Notes: a model not told the origin generated them from the letters alone. A DNA stretch of 6,055 nt from Natrinema soli (GCF_028618695.1 NZ_JAQIVI010000779.1:1-6055), one strand, 5' to 3'. Counted from the stretch's first letter, positions 1 to 5,250 are shown. Numbers and translations: made by a program.

Positions 1-438
1 GGCGCACGGACGCGGTATCCGGCTCGCGTCCGCGAGCACGTCCGGTCGCAGGCGGTCGAGACGGTTCGCGCGTGTGCCCGCCACGCCGCGACCGTAGACG
101 TTCCGATCTGCCTAGAAAATCAGCGAACGAAACCCGACATCCGGCGCTTCACTGCGACTCCCGACCGGCTGGCGTCCGTTCTCGAGGCCGTCGGCGTCGG
201 ACCGGACGCGCTCCGGGTCACCCTCGACGTCGGCCACGCGAAGGCCAGCGGGATCGAGTACGAACGATTCGTCGATCGGTTCGGCGATCGGATTCACCTC
301 GTCCACCTCCACGACAACGACGGGGAGACGGACGCCCACGACCCGCTTCCCTCGTTTCGATCTGTCGGTGCCGATATCGGCGCTCCGTACAACGTCCTCG
401 AGATGAAATCTCGCGCCGACATCGACCGATCGCTCTGA
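1..438 (+). CDS. Sugar phosphate isomerase/epimerase, TIM barrel (3' part)
   Basis: Only the last 145 residues are in the window; the reading frame is open from base 1 and ends at TGA 436-438, so the start lies to the left. The protein resembles the xylose isomerase-like TIM-barrel superfamily (AP endonuclease 2 fold), whose members isomerise or epimerise sugars and inositols using a divalent metal. The family's metal-ligand pattern is visible in order: Glu39 in CLENQRT, Asp76 and His79 in LDVGHAK, His102/His104 in HLVHLHDND, and Glu134 in NVLEMKS near the end. The C-terminus is compact, ending ten residues after the MKS motif. Substrate cannot be deduced. It converges with the Fe-S genes and is separated from them by a strong hairpin, so it is an independent transcription unit. 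Frame and fold are fairly certain; exact function is not. Confidence 0.82.
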   Translation, partial: GARTRYPARVREHVRSQAVETVRACARHAATVDVPICLENQRTKPDIRRFTATPDRLASVLEAVGVGPDALRVTLDVGHAKASGIEYERFVDRFGDRIHLVHLHDNDGETDAHDPLPSFRSVGADIGAPYNVLEMKSRADIDRSL

Positions 439-447
439 CGGCTGTCA

Positions 448-484
448 CCGCCACCCCGGATCCCGCGGTCGGTCGGGGTGGCGG
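448..484 (+). terminator. Strong hairpin after the isomerase gene
   Basis: A perfect 10-base inverted repeat, CCGCCACCCC (448-457) and GGGGTGGCGG (475-484), encloses a 17-base loop. It begins ten bases after the stop of the plus-strand gene and is followed by an A-rich run (AACAGAAAACAAC) rather than a T-run. It lies between convergent genes, about 90 bases past the sufU stop, so it could end or protect transcripts from both sides. Archaeal termination normally depends on T-tracts, so a 3'-end stabilising role is equally possible. No gene was found in 439-572. Confidence 0.5.
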
Positions 485-572
485 AACAGAAAACAACGTT
501 AAACCGTCTCATCTCGTCGCGTCGTCCGACCACTGAGCGGCAGGAAACGGCGTCCCCCGACCGAAAACCGCG

Positions 573-992
573 TTACTCCTCGGTCGTCGTCTTGTCGACG
601 TCGAGGTCGCCCTGATAGATCTCCGCGCCGTCCTGTGCGACCTTCTCGGCCAGCACTGCGCACTTGACTCGCATCGGGGAGATGTCGACGCCGAGCATGT
701 CGATCACGTCGTCGCGATCCATCTCGTGTAGTTCCTCGAGGCTCTTGCCGGCGAGTTCGCCCGAGAGCATGCTGGCGGAGGCCTGACTGATCGCACAGCC
801 GTCGCCCTGAAAGGCGACCCGCTTGATCGTCTCGTCGTCGTCCTCGAGCGTGACGTCAATCCGAATCTCGTCGCCGCACATCGGGTTCTCGCCGATGTGG
901 GTGAACGTCGGATCCTCGAGTTTCCCGTAGTTACGGGGGTTCTTGTAGTGGTCGAGGATCTGCTGTCGGTACATATCGGAGCCCAGTCCCAT
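573..992 (-). CDS. sufU: SufU/IscU-type Fe-S cluster assembly protein
   Basis: This 139-residue protein belongs to the NifU N-terminal/IscU/SufU family, which accepts sulfur from a cysteine desulfurase and scaffolds or relays it in Fe-S cluster assembly in the cytoplasm. The diagnostic N-terminal motif DMYRQQILDHYKNPRN is followed by the expected ligands: Cys39 and Asp41 in NPMCGDE, Cys66 in GDGCAISQASASM, and Cys111 in RVKCAVL. A Lys precedes the third Cys, as in SufU; bacterial IscU has His there. The roughly 18-residue insertion that Bacillus SufU carries between the second and third Cys is absent, so the protein is IscU-like in length. It lies downstream of sufS on the same strand, the expected partner. 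ATG at 990-992 is chosen because a TATA-like box sits the right distance upstream for a leaderless message. Confidence 0.93.
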   Translation of the reverse strand: MGLGSDMYRQQILDHYKNPRNYGKLEDPTFTHIGENPMCGDEIRIDVTLEDDDETIKRVAFQGDGCAISQASASMLSGELAGKSLEELHEMDRDDVIDMLGVDISPMRVKCAVLAEKVAQDGAEIYQGDLDVDKTTTEE

Positions 993-1019
993 CGTTGGAT
1001 ACGGATAGGCCTGTGAGTT

Positions 1020-1030
1020 GTAAAAGGGTT
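1020..1030 (-). promoter_or_regulatory. Probable leaderless promoter of sufU
   Basis: On the minus strand AACCCTTTTAC occupies 1030-1020. The T-rich core TTTTAC is separated by 27 bases from the sufU ATG, the spacing expected when haloarchaeal transcription begins at or next to the start codon. This suggests sufU is transcribed on its own rather than only by read-through from sufS 500 bases upstream. The match to a TATA box is imperfect, so this rests mainly on spacing. Confidence 0.45.
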
Positions 1031-1112
1031 CCGGGGCGAAACGGGCGGTCGAGTCCGTTTTCGACGGGTTATAGGGTATCGCTGGCTACTCCCGCGATCG
1101 GTCTTGCGCTCG

Positions 1113-1286
1113 TCACGCGTCACCCGTCACTTCCTCGTCGAAGCGCTCGAGGAACTCCCGAACGAACGCCGCGCGGTCGACGGCGAGTTCGCGACCCGCG
1201 TCGGTATACAGCCGCTCCGGCAGGTCGAGAATCTTCTTGGAGAACTGATTGTACTGCGTTGCGGCGGACAGCCGATCGGTTTTCAC
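1113..1286 (-). pseudogene. C-terminal remnant of an HD-domain phosphohydrolase
   Basis: An open frame of 57 codons ends at TGA 1113-1115. Its sequence contains TQYNQFSKKILDLPERLYTD followed by AGRELAVDR and FVREFLERFDEEV. This resembles the C-terminal tail of HD/HDIG-type metal-dependent phosphohydrolases (YedJ-like), recalled here without a database search. The family is normally around 200 residues or more and needs the upstream HD metal site; none of that is present. The frame is closed by TGA about eleven codons upstream of the GTG at 1284-1286, and the remaining upstream space before sufS is filled by repeats. I infer that an HD-domain gene once lay between sufS and sufU on the same strand and lost its 5' three quarters. 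The alternative is a functional small protein starting at GTG, but no ribosome binding site or TATA box supports that start. Confidence 0.62.
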
Positions 1287-1312
1287 CGACGGTGCGCTCG
1301 AACGGGATCATC

Positions 1313-1343
1313 GCTCGACACAACGTCCCTCGAGTGTCAGTGA
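1313..1343. repeat. Imperfect repeat, copy A
   Basis: This stretch, beginning GCTCGACACAACGTCCCTCG, matches 1463-1494, beginning GCTCGGCAAGACGTCCCTCG. The first 22 bases differ at four positions, and similarity continues through GTGTCAGTGA versus GCGTCAGCTGA with one base inserted. Copy A lies next to the HD-gene remnant and copy B at the end of sufS. The pair suggests either two decayed copies of a small dispersed element or a local duplication. Confidence 0.55.
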
Positions 1344-1409
1344 GGTCCCTCCCTCGGTTACAATGACGTCGTCGACATCTCCTCGCGGTCAGCGTTCGCT
1401 TACGCGAAC

Positions 1410-1510
1410 AGCTGACGCGCGTCTACGAAGCGGCTTCGCCGCTTCGAGCCTTGCCTCGCGCTGCTCGGCAAGACGTCCCTCGTGCGTCAGCTGAATAGCT
1501 GACGCGCGTC
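1410..1510. mobile_element. Small hairpin-rich insertion at the sufS 3' end
   Basis: The 14-base sequence AGCTGACGCGCGTC occurs twice in direct orientation, at 1410-1423 and 1497-1510, flanking 73 bases. The right copy is coding sequence for the end of SufS (DARQL). The left copy, read in the same frame on the minus strand, gives DARQLFA and a stop, so deleting the 73 bases plus one copy would restore a tidy SufS terminus. This looks like a short non-autonomous insertion with a 14-base target duplication. The segment also holds an inverted repeat, CAGCTGACGC at 1409-1418 with GCGTCAGCTG at 1484-1493, plus two internal hairpins. No transposase is present. A slippage or repair duplication is the alternative. 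Confidence 0.5.
1426..1472 (-). terminator. Two hairpins just past sufS
   Basis: Within the insertion, CGAAGCGG (1426-1433) pairs perfectly with CCGCTTCG (1439-1446) across a 5-base loop, and CTTGCC (1450-1455) pairs with GGCAAG (1467-1472) across 11 bases. Read in the direction of sufS transcription they start 15 bases after its stop codon, so they may now define the 3' end of the sufS message. No T-run follows. Whether they are a terminator or only the body of the inserted repeat is undecided. Confidence 0.35.
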
Positions 1511-2734
1511 GTCGATGGCCGCGACTAGCTCGTCGACCTCCGCTTTCGTGTTGTAGACGTAGAACGAGGCTCGAGCGGACGCCGCGACCCCCAGTTTATC
1601 GTGCAGCGGCTGGGTACAGTGGTCGCCGGCGCGGATCGCGACCGCGTGGTCGTTCATGATCGAGGCCAGATCGTGGGCGTGGACGCTCTCGAGGTTGAAG
1701 CCGACGAGACCGCCGCGCTCCGGGCCGGGTTCGGGGCCGTAGATTTCCACGCCCGGCTCCGCCGCGAGTTGCTCGTAGGCGTAGCGAGCCATCTCCTCCT
1801 CGTGGGCCTCGATGCGCTCCATCCCGAGCTCCTCGAGCCAGTCGATCGCGGCGACGAGGCCGACGGCCTCGGCGATGGGCGGCGTGCCGGGTTCGAACTT
1901 CCAGGGGAGGTCGTCCCAGGTGGAGTCTTCGAAGGTGACCTTGCGGATCATGCCGCCCCCGTAGAGGTAGGGCTCCATCTCCTCGAGCAGCTCTTTCTTG
2001 CCGTAGAGGACGCCGATACCGGTGGGACCGGCCATCTTGTGGCCGGAGAAGGCGTAGAAGTCGGCATCGATGGCCTCGACGTCGACGGGGCGGTTGGGGA
2101 CGGCCTGCGCGCCGTCGATAAAGGCCAGCGCGTCGTGGTCGTGGGCGATATCGACCAGTTCGGAGACGGGGTTGACGGTGCCGAGCGTGTTCGAGACGTG
2201 GACCGCCGAGAGCATCGCGGTGTCGTCCGTAATGAGCTCGCGGGCGTGGTCCATGTCGAGGGTACCGTCGTCCGTAATTCTGATGTACTTGACGTCGGCG
2301 CCGGTGCGCTTGCCGATCTGTTGCCACGTGACCAGCGAGGCGTGGTGTTCCATCTCCGTCAGCACGATCTCGTCGCCGGGGCCGAGTTCGTTCAGGCCCC
2401 ACGAGTAGGCGACCAGATTCTCGGCTTCGGTCGTGTGCTTCGTGAAGATCACTTCCTCGCGGCCGCCGCTTGCGCCGATGAAGTCGGCGACGCGGTCGTG
2501 GGCCTCCTCGTAGAGAATCGAGGCCTCCTGGCTCAGATGGTGGATCCCCCGGTGGACGTTGGCGTTGGACTCGCGGTAGTAGTCGCCCATCGCGTCGACG
2601 ACCGGATCGGGTGTCTGGGTCGTCGCCGCGTTGTCGAGATAGACGACCTGCTGGCCATCGAACTCCCGCTGGAGGATCGGGAACTCCTCCCGGATCGCCT
2701 CGACGTCGAGCGACTCGAGGTTCTGTTGACTCAT
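1487..2734 (-). CDS. sufS: Cysteine desulfurase SufS
   Basis: This 415-residue protein has full family length and is a class V aminotransferase-fold, PLP-dependent cysteine desulfurase of the SufS (group II) type. It removes sulfur from L-cysteine as an enzyme-bound persulfide for Fe-S cluster assembly in the cytoplasm. Visible landmarks are VYLDNAATTQTP (31-42), EMEHHASLVTWQ with the PLP-stacking His130 (127-138), FIDGAQ with Asp207 and Gln210, and SGHKM with the Schiff-base Lys233. The catalytic Cys373 in RAGDHCTQPL sits in the short loop typical of SufS, and Arg388 lies in ASARASFYVYN. The sufU gene downstream is the likely sulfur acceptor; no sufBCD genes are in the window. The last codons (QLFS, stop at 1487-1489) appear to have been replaced by a small insertion; a vestigial QLFA-stop remains at 1402-1413. 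ATG at 2732-2734 is the natural start. Confidence 0.95.
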   Translation of the reverse strand: MSQQNLESLDVEAIREEFPILQREFDGQQVVYLDNAATTQTPDPVVDAMGDYYRESNANVHRGIHHLSQEASILYEEAHDRVADFIGASGGREEVIFTKHTTEAENLVAYSWGLNELGPGDEIVLTEMEHHASLVTWQQIGKRTGADVKYIRITDDGTLDMDHARELITDDTAMLSAVHVSNTLGTVNPVSELVDIAHDHDALAFIDGAQAVPNRPVDVEAIDADFYAFSGHKMAGPTGIGVLYGKKELLEEMEPYLYGGGMIRKVTFEDSTWDDLPWKFEPGTPPIAEAVGLVAAIDWLEELGMERIEAHEEEMARYAYEQLAAEPGVEIYGPEPGPERGGLVGFNLESVHAHDLASIMNDHAVAIRAGDHCTQPLHDKLGVAASARASFYVYNTKAEVDELVAAIDDARQLFS

Positions 2735-2754
2735 TGGTGACTAGAACGGACCGC

Positions 2755-2763
2755 ACACAAAAC
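2755..2763 (-). promoter_or_regulatory. Possible promoter of sufS
   Basis: On the minus strand GTTTTGTG lies a little over 20 bases upstream of the sufS ATG, roughly where a TATA element would sit for a leaderless or near-leaderless message. No purine-rich ribosome binding site precedes the ATG (the adjoining sequence is CTAGTCACCA), which fits leaderless initiation. The element itself is a weak match. A 7-base inverted repeat, GGCCGGT (2783-2789) with ACCGGCC (2809-2815), lies just upstream and could be regulatory or chance. Confidence 0.3.
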
Positions 2764-2905
2764 ACTCCTTCGGTCCGACCGTGGCCGGTATTTCCGGTAT
2801 CGCTTCGAACCGGCCTGTATTGCCTGTTCGGACCGGACCGAGCGCTGGCTGGGTCGGAAATTCAGTGGTGACGTACCGATCGGACGGTACGGACGGAACG
2901 GGGGG

Positions 2906-2955
2906 GTGGAGTAGGGAAGGGGGTGGAGAGGTGGAGCAGGGAAGGGGGTGGGGAG
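2906..2955 (+). repeat. Two 25-bp tandem repeats in a G-rich purine tract
   Basis: Two adjacent 25-base units (2906-2930 and 2931-2955) share the core AGGGAAGGGGGTGG and differ at only two positions; a partial third unit starts at 2956. The tract from about 2900 to 3005 is almost entirely purine on the plus strand, with repeated runs of three to seven G. Such a strand could form G-quadruplexes or a triplex; this is inference from base composition. It is sharply different from neighbouring DNA, which has mixed GC without strand asymmetry. Confidence 0.7.
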
Positions 2956-2982
2956 GTGGGGGAGACGGGGTCGGGAGGTGAA

Positions 2983-3074
2983 CGGCAGGGGGAGTGGTGG
3001 GGGTACCCTGGTGGGTGCCCCTGCCGCAATAGTTGCTTGGAGTGCGTTCCGGAAACCGGTATCTCCAAACTATT
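2983..3074. repeat. Two adjacent inverted repeats
   Basis: The first is a perfect 9-base pair of arms, CGGCAGGGG (2983-2991) and CCCCTGCCG (3018-3026), with a 26-base loop containing the palindrome GGGTACCC. One base later comes a second structure: AATAGTT-GCT-TGGAG (3028-3042) pairs with CTCCAAACTATT (3063-3074), leaving a 3-base bulge, with TTCCGGAA in the loop. Two such stems back to back could be a small structured RNA, a transposon end, or 3'-end hairpins. Nothing ties them to a known family. Confidence 0.45.
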
Positions 3075-3174
3075 TTGGTATCGAGAACGCGGAATTGTGA
3101 GCGCTCGACGGCCACCATCGCGAGGCGTCGGAGACGGCCTCGAGTCGCCGTGACCGCTAGTAGTCACTGCATAC

Positions 3175-3201
3175 CTGATCGCATGAGAGCGATGTGATCA
3201 G
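3175..3201 (-). terminator. Hairpin after the sensor-domain operon
   Basis: CTGATCGCAT (3175-3184) and ATGTGATCAG (3192-3201) form a stem with one non-Watson-Crick position and a 7-base loop. In the direction of the minus-strand operon it starts 13 bases past the sensor gene stop. No T-run follows, so it may stabilise the 3' end rather than terminate transcription by itself. Confidence 0.4.
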
Positions 3202-3214
3202 CGTGTCAATCGTT

Positions 3215-4090
3215 TCAGCGACTACTATCTCGTCCCGGCGGTTCGCTGAAGACCGACGGCTGCGTGTTCCGTAACAGGAGTTCCGTGTATCGCGCGAAGA
3301 GCCACGCGACGGCGTTGAACAGATGCAAGACGACGAGTCCGACGAGGACGCCGACCGCCGAGACGGCCAGAGCCGCCGCCAGCGAGTCGACGTACAGCGA
3401 GAGCAGTTCGCCGTCAGCGATCGAGAGCGTGATGGGGGAGATATCGATGGTCCAGCCATCGTGCTGGTACGTGAACTCCGGAACGAACTCGATCGGGTCG
3501 CCGATGTGGATGCCGACCATCTCGTTCCGGTAATGGAGCGGTGTGGCGACCAGCGCGTACGTGAACGTGATTCCGAGGGTGAGGAGGACGAACGAGACGA
3601 CCCCGAGCACGAACTTGCTGAACAGGTAGCCGACCCCTTTCCACGTCCCGCGATCGAAGACGAGCCGTCGCGCCCGCTCGCGGACGCTTGTGGCGGGTTC
3701 GGACGTCGGAACCTCCGCACCGAGCAACCGACCGGCGAGGAGTCGCTCGAGCGCACTCAACTCGATCGAGGCGAACAGGGCACAGAGCGCGCTCGGGAGC
3801 CCGATACACACCGTGACGAGAACCAACGGGATCGCGACGATCAGGAGTGCACCCGGTTCCGTTCTGCCGATATCGACCAGCGCGAACGGAAGCGAAATCG
3901 GTATCGCGAAGCCGGTGACGAGGACCGTGAAGTAGCCGATACCGAGGGGAAACGCGAGGAAGAGATACGCGACGTTGGCGTAGGTTTGCCTCCGAAGAGC
4001 GACGCCGAAGAACCAGCGACACCAGGTTCGAATGCGCTCGAGTGCGGTTCCGACCGTGGGACGTGACGAAGACGTGGATGGCGATTTCAT
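3215..4090 (-). CDS. Stand-alone sensor-domain membrane protein
   Basis: This 291-residue protein is predicted to span the membrane four times (about 38-66, 80-108, 155-184 and 235-265). The cytoplasmic stretch after helix 2 is Arg/Glu-rich, and a polar segment of about 50 residues lies between helices 3 and 4 (HYRNEMVGIHIGDPIEFVPE onward). The arrangement RRQTYANVAYLFLAFPLGIGYF, ending in a long helix and ARYTELLL, resembles the 'Sensor' domain (PF13796 type, from memory) found ahead of bacterial histidine kinases; here no kinase is attached. It is the last gene of the operon. ATG at 4088-4090 is chosen over the longer upstream frame because it overlaps the previous stop (ATGA) and is preceded by GGAGG (4102-4106) at 11 bases; the upstream extension is only Arg-rich shadow sequence. 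Role is probably to sense or modulate envelope or solute conditions; ligand unknown. Confidence 0.78.
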   Translation of the reverse strand: MKSPSTSSSRPTVGTALERIRTWCRWFFGVALRRQTYANVAYLFLAFPLGIGYFTVLVTGFAIPISLPFALVDIGRTEPGALLIVAIPLVLVTVCIGLPSALCALFASIELSALERLLAGRLLGAEVPTSEPATSVRERARRLVFDRGTWKGVGYLFSKFVLGVVSFVLLTLGITFTYALVATPLHYRNEMVGIHIGDPIEFVPEFTYQHDGWTIDISPITLSIADGELLSLYVDSLAAALAVSAVGVLVGLVVLHLFNAVAWLFARYTELLLRNTQPSVFSEPPGRDSSR

Positions 4091-4416
4091 CTCGAATCGG
4101 GCCTCCTGAACGAGCGAACGATCGCGAGCAGTCCGAGCAGGTGACAGACGGTGACGACGAGCAACACCGTCGCGTCGGTCGCGTCGGTGGTCCAGTCGAT
4201 CACGTGTGAGAGCACGAACGGGACGACGGTGAGGAAGGCGACCCCGACGGCCAGAAACAGCATCGGCCGACTGGCGTTGCGAGCGTAGCCTCGATACGCC
4301 GTCCACGTGACGACCGAGCCGAGCGCGGCGCTCGCCATCCCGACGAAGAAAATCGTCGTCGCCTCGTCGAGGCCCAACGCCGTCGTCTCGAGGAGCGCAC
4401 CGCTGCTCGCGCTCAT
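4087..4416 (-). CDS. DUF7521-like three-helix membrane protein (copy 2)
   Basis: This 109-residue protein has three predicted membrane helices (about 20-41, 51-74 and 81-101). A polar YRGYARNASRP loop follows helix 1 and a basic tail (RSFRRPDSR) ends the protein. It aligns along its whole length with the next upstream gene: both share a VG start to helix 1, a Tyr-x-Gly-Tyr loop, the LA-(V/L)-G-(V/I)-A helix 2 core, a VP pair in helix 2, and GL-x-AI near the end. It is therefore a tandem paralogue. Small proteins of this type next to winged-helix regulators are familiar in haloarchaea (DUF7521, from memory), but their function is unknown. The start at 4414-4416 is supported by GAGGTG (4423-4428), six bases upstream. 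Its stop overlaps the sensor gene start by four bases, indicating translational coupling. Confidence 0.8.
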   Translation of the reverse strand: MSASSGALLETTALGLDEATTIFFVGMASAALGSVVTWTAYRGYARNASRPMLFLAVGVAFLTVVPFVLSHVIDWTTDATDATVLLVVTVCHLLGLLAIVRSFRRPDSR

Positions 4417-4419
4417 CGA

Positions 4420-4563
4420 TCACACCTCGGACGGTCGGCCCGCGTGGCGTCGAACGGAACGGTTCTCATCTGTGTCGTTGTTGTCGTACTCGGCGTGATC
4501 GGTACTGTCGTACTCGACGGGATCGGTGTACTCGACGCGTTCGATTCGATCGGTACGGTCGCG
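4420..4563 (-). other. Open in-frame extension with 24-bp repeats after copy 1
   Basis: Between the stop of the first DUF7521-like gene (4564-4566) and the start of the second, the same frame stays open for 47 codons and stops at 4420-4422. Its translation is acidic (DRTDRIERVE, then YTDPVEYD and STDHAEYD, then NNDTDEN). Those two 8-residue units come from two 24-base tandem repeats at 4483-4530 with 19 of 24 positions identical. There is no start codon in the segment, so it could be translated only by read-through or if the TGA arose recently. It may also be plain intergenic sequence; only its last bases, GAGGTG, have a clear role as ribosome binding site for the next gene. Confidence 0.4.
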
Positions 4564-4890
4564 TCACGGTCGACCGTAGACGGTGTAGAGGATCGCGGCG
4601 AGTCCGACGATTTCGCTCGCGGTCGCGAGGACGGTCGTGGTCAGCGACGACGCCCCGAGCAGCGTCGGGAGCAGGAATCGGATCACCGTCGGCACCGCGG
4701 CCAGCAACGCGATGCCGAGCGCGAGCCAGAGCAGCGGCGACCGGCGGGCGTCTCGGTACCCGTCGTAGGACCGCTTCGCGATCCAGCAGGCGATCACGAA
4801 CGCGACCGCCTGCCCGACGAATACGGCGATCGCGATCGTGATTCCGCCACCCGTACTGGTCTGTAGTGGGATCCCGAGCATCGCGATCAC
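4564..4890 (-). CDS. DUF7521-like three-helix membrane protein (copy 1)
   Basis: This 108-residue protein has three predicted membrane helices (about 16-38, 52-76 and 81-104), a charged loop KRSYDGYRDARRSP after helix 1, and a very short tail (YGRP). It is a clear paralogue of the next gene downstream. Helix 3 carries a buried acidic residue (Glu93 in ASEIVGL); the paralogue has His92 at the equivalent place (VCHLLGL), which could matter for sensing or assembly. The GTG start at 4888-4890 overlaps the TGA of the regulator gene (GTGA), which argues for coupled translation; ATG at 4879-4881, three codons in, is the alternative. An open acidic extension follows the stop. Function unknown; membrane location and operon with a transcription regulator suggest a signalling or accessory transporter role. 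Confidence 0.8.
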   Translation of the reverse strand: MIAMLGIPLQTSTGGGITIAIAVFVGQAVAFVIACWIAKRSYDGYRDARRSPLLWLALGIALLAAVPTVIRFLLPTLLGASSLTTTVLATASEIVGLAAILYTVYGRP

Positions 4891-5228
4891 AGATCTTCGA
4901 AGAGCCGTGTGAACCGGTCGGCGGGGTCTTCGTCGAGGCGGTACACGTCCAGCGCCATCGAGCCCTCGGCGATCTCGATCGCGACGCGCTCGAGCCGCGT
5001 GCTGTAGGTCTTGTAGTGGTGTCCATCGGGATCGAGCTCCTGGTATTCGTCGAGGTAGCCCGCCGCTGTGAGTCGGTCGATCCGCCGGTAGATCGTCGGC
5101 GGCGACGCGTCACAGCATTCGGTGAGGCGCTCGACTGACATCGGTTCCTCGCTGGCCGCGATGAGGATGCGGCGCGCGTACTCGTCGTCGAGCAACGCGA
5201 GCAGTTCTCGCTCCTCATCGTCGGTCAT
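4887..5228 (-). CDS. Winged helix-turn-helix transcription regulator
   Basis: This 113-residue cytoplasmic protein has a winged helix-turn-helix domain of the ArsR/PadR-like fold common in haloarchaea. LLDDEYARRILIAA (12-25) forms the first helix, MSVERLTECCDASPPTIYRR (30-49) the helix-turn-helix, DRLTAAGYLDEYQEL the end of the recognition helix and start of the wing, and HHYKTYSTR the wing strand. A C-terminal helix (LERVAIEIAEGSMALDVYRL) probably dimerises. Two adjacent cysteines (38-39) sit in the turn of the helix-turn-helix, a possible redox or metal-responsive spot, though this is speculative. A frame 13 codons longer exists, but ATG at 5226-5228 is preferred because a TATA box centred 27 bases upstream would make the message leaderless there and would lie inside the longer version's leader. 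It heads the four-gene operon and probably binds the palindrome at 5265-5289. Confidence 0.85.
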   Translation of the reverse strand: MTDDEERELLALLDDEYARRILIAASEEPMSVERLTECCDASPPTIYRRIDRLTAAGYLDEYQELDPDGHHYKTYSTRLERVAIEIAEGSMALDVYRLDEDPADRFTRLFEDL

Positions 5229-5250
5229 TCGGTGGTTCGTATGGAGAGAA

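Larger units (their letters stand above)
2735..3214. other. 480-base intergenic region without a convincing gene
   Basis: This gap lies upstream of sufS and downstream of the sensor-domain operon. Open frames cross it on both strands, but their products are Pro/Ser/Thr-rich or Gly/Arg-rich translations of a G-run tract and show no recognisable domain or haloarchaeal acidic bias. I therefore treat it as non-coding. From left to right it holds the sufS promoter region, a G-rich purine tract with tandem repeats (2900-2980), two adjacent inverted repeats (2983-3074), and a hairpin past the operon end (3175-3201). Confidence 0.6.

Noticed and set aside
1068..1078. GGTTATAGGG, TATA-like on both strands.
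   Set aside because: No start codon of a supported gene lies about 27 bases from it in either direction; sufU is better served by the element at 1020-1025.
1104..1343. Plus-strand open frame of 79 codons (MRSSRVTRHFLVEALEELPN...).
   Set aside because: It is the antisense shadow of the HD-domain remnant, which has the better family match on the minus strand.
1313..1510. Possible CRISPR array because of repeats and hairpins.
   Set aside because: Only two imperfect copies with unequal spacing, no regular repeat-spacer pattern and no cas genes.
3093..3106. AATTGTGAGCGCTC resembles an ideal lac operator half and centre.
   Set aside because: The right arm diverges immediately (GACGG), no LacI-type gene is nearby, and archaeal promoters would not use it; a chance match.
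2741..3118. Minus-strand open frame of 125 codons rich in Pro, Ser and Thr.
   Set aside because: Its middle is just the complement of the G-rich repeat tract, it has no domain, and its composition is unlike the acidic haloarchaeal proteins around it.
4091..4423. Upstream extension of the sensor-domain protein to a GTG at 4423, giving 402 residues.
   Set aside because: The added 111 residues are Arg-rich shadow of the DUF7521-like gene; the ATGA overlap and GGAGG support the start at 4090.
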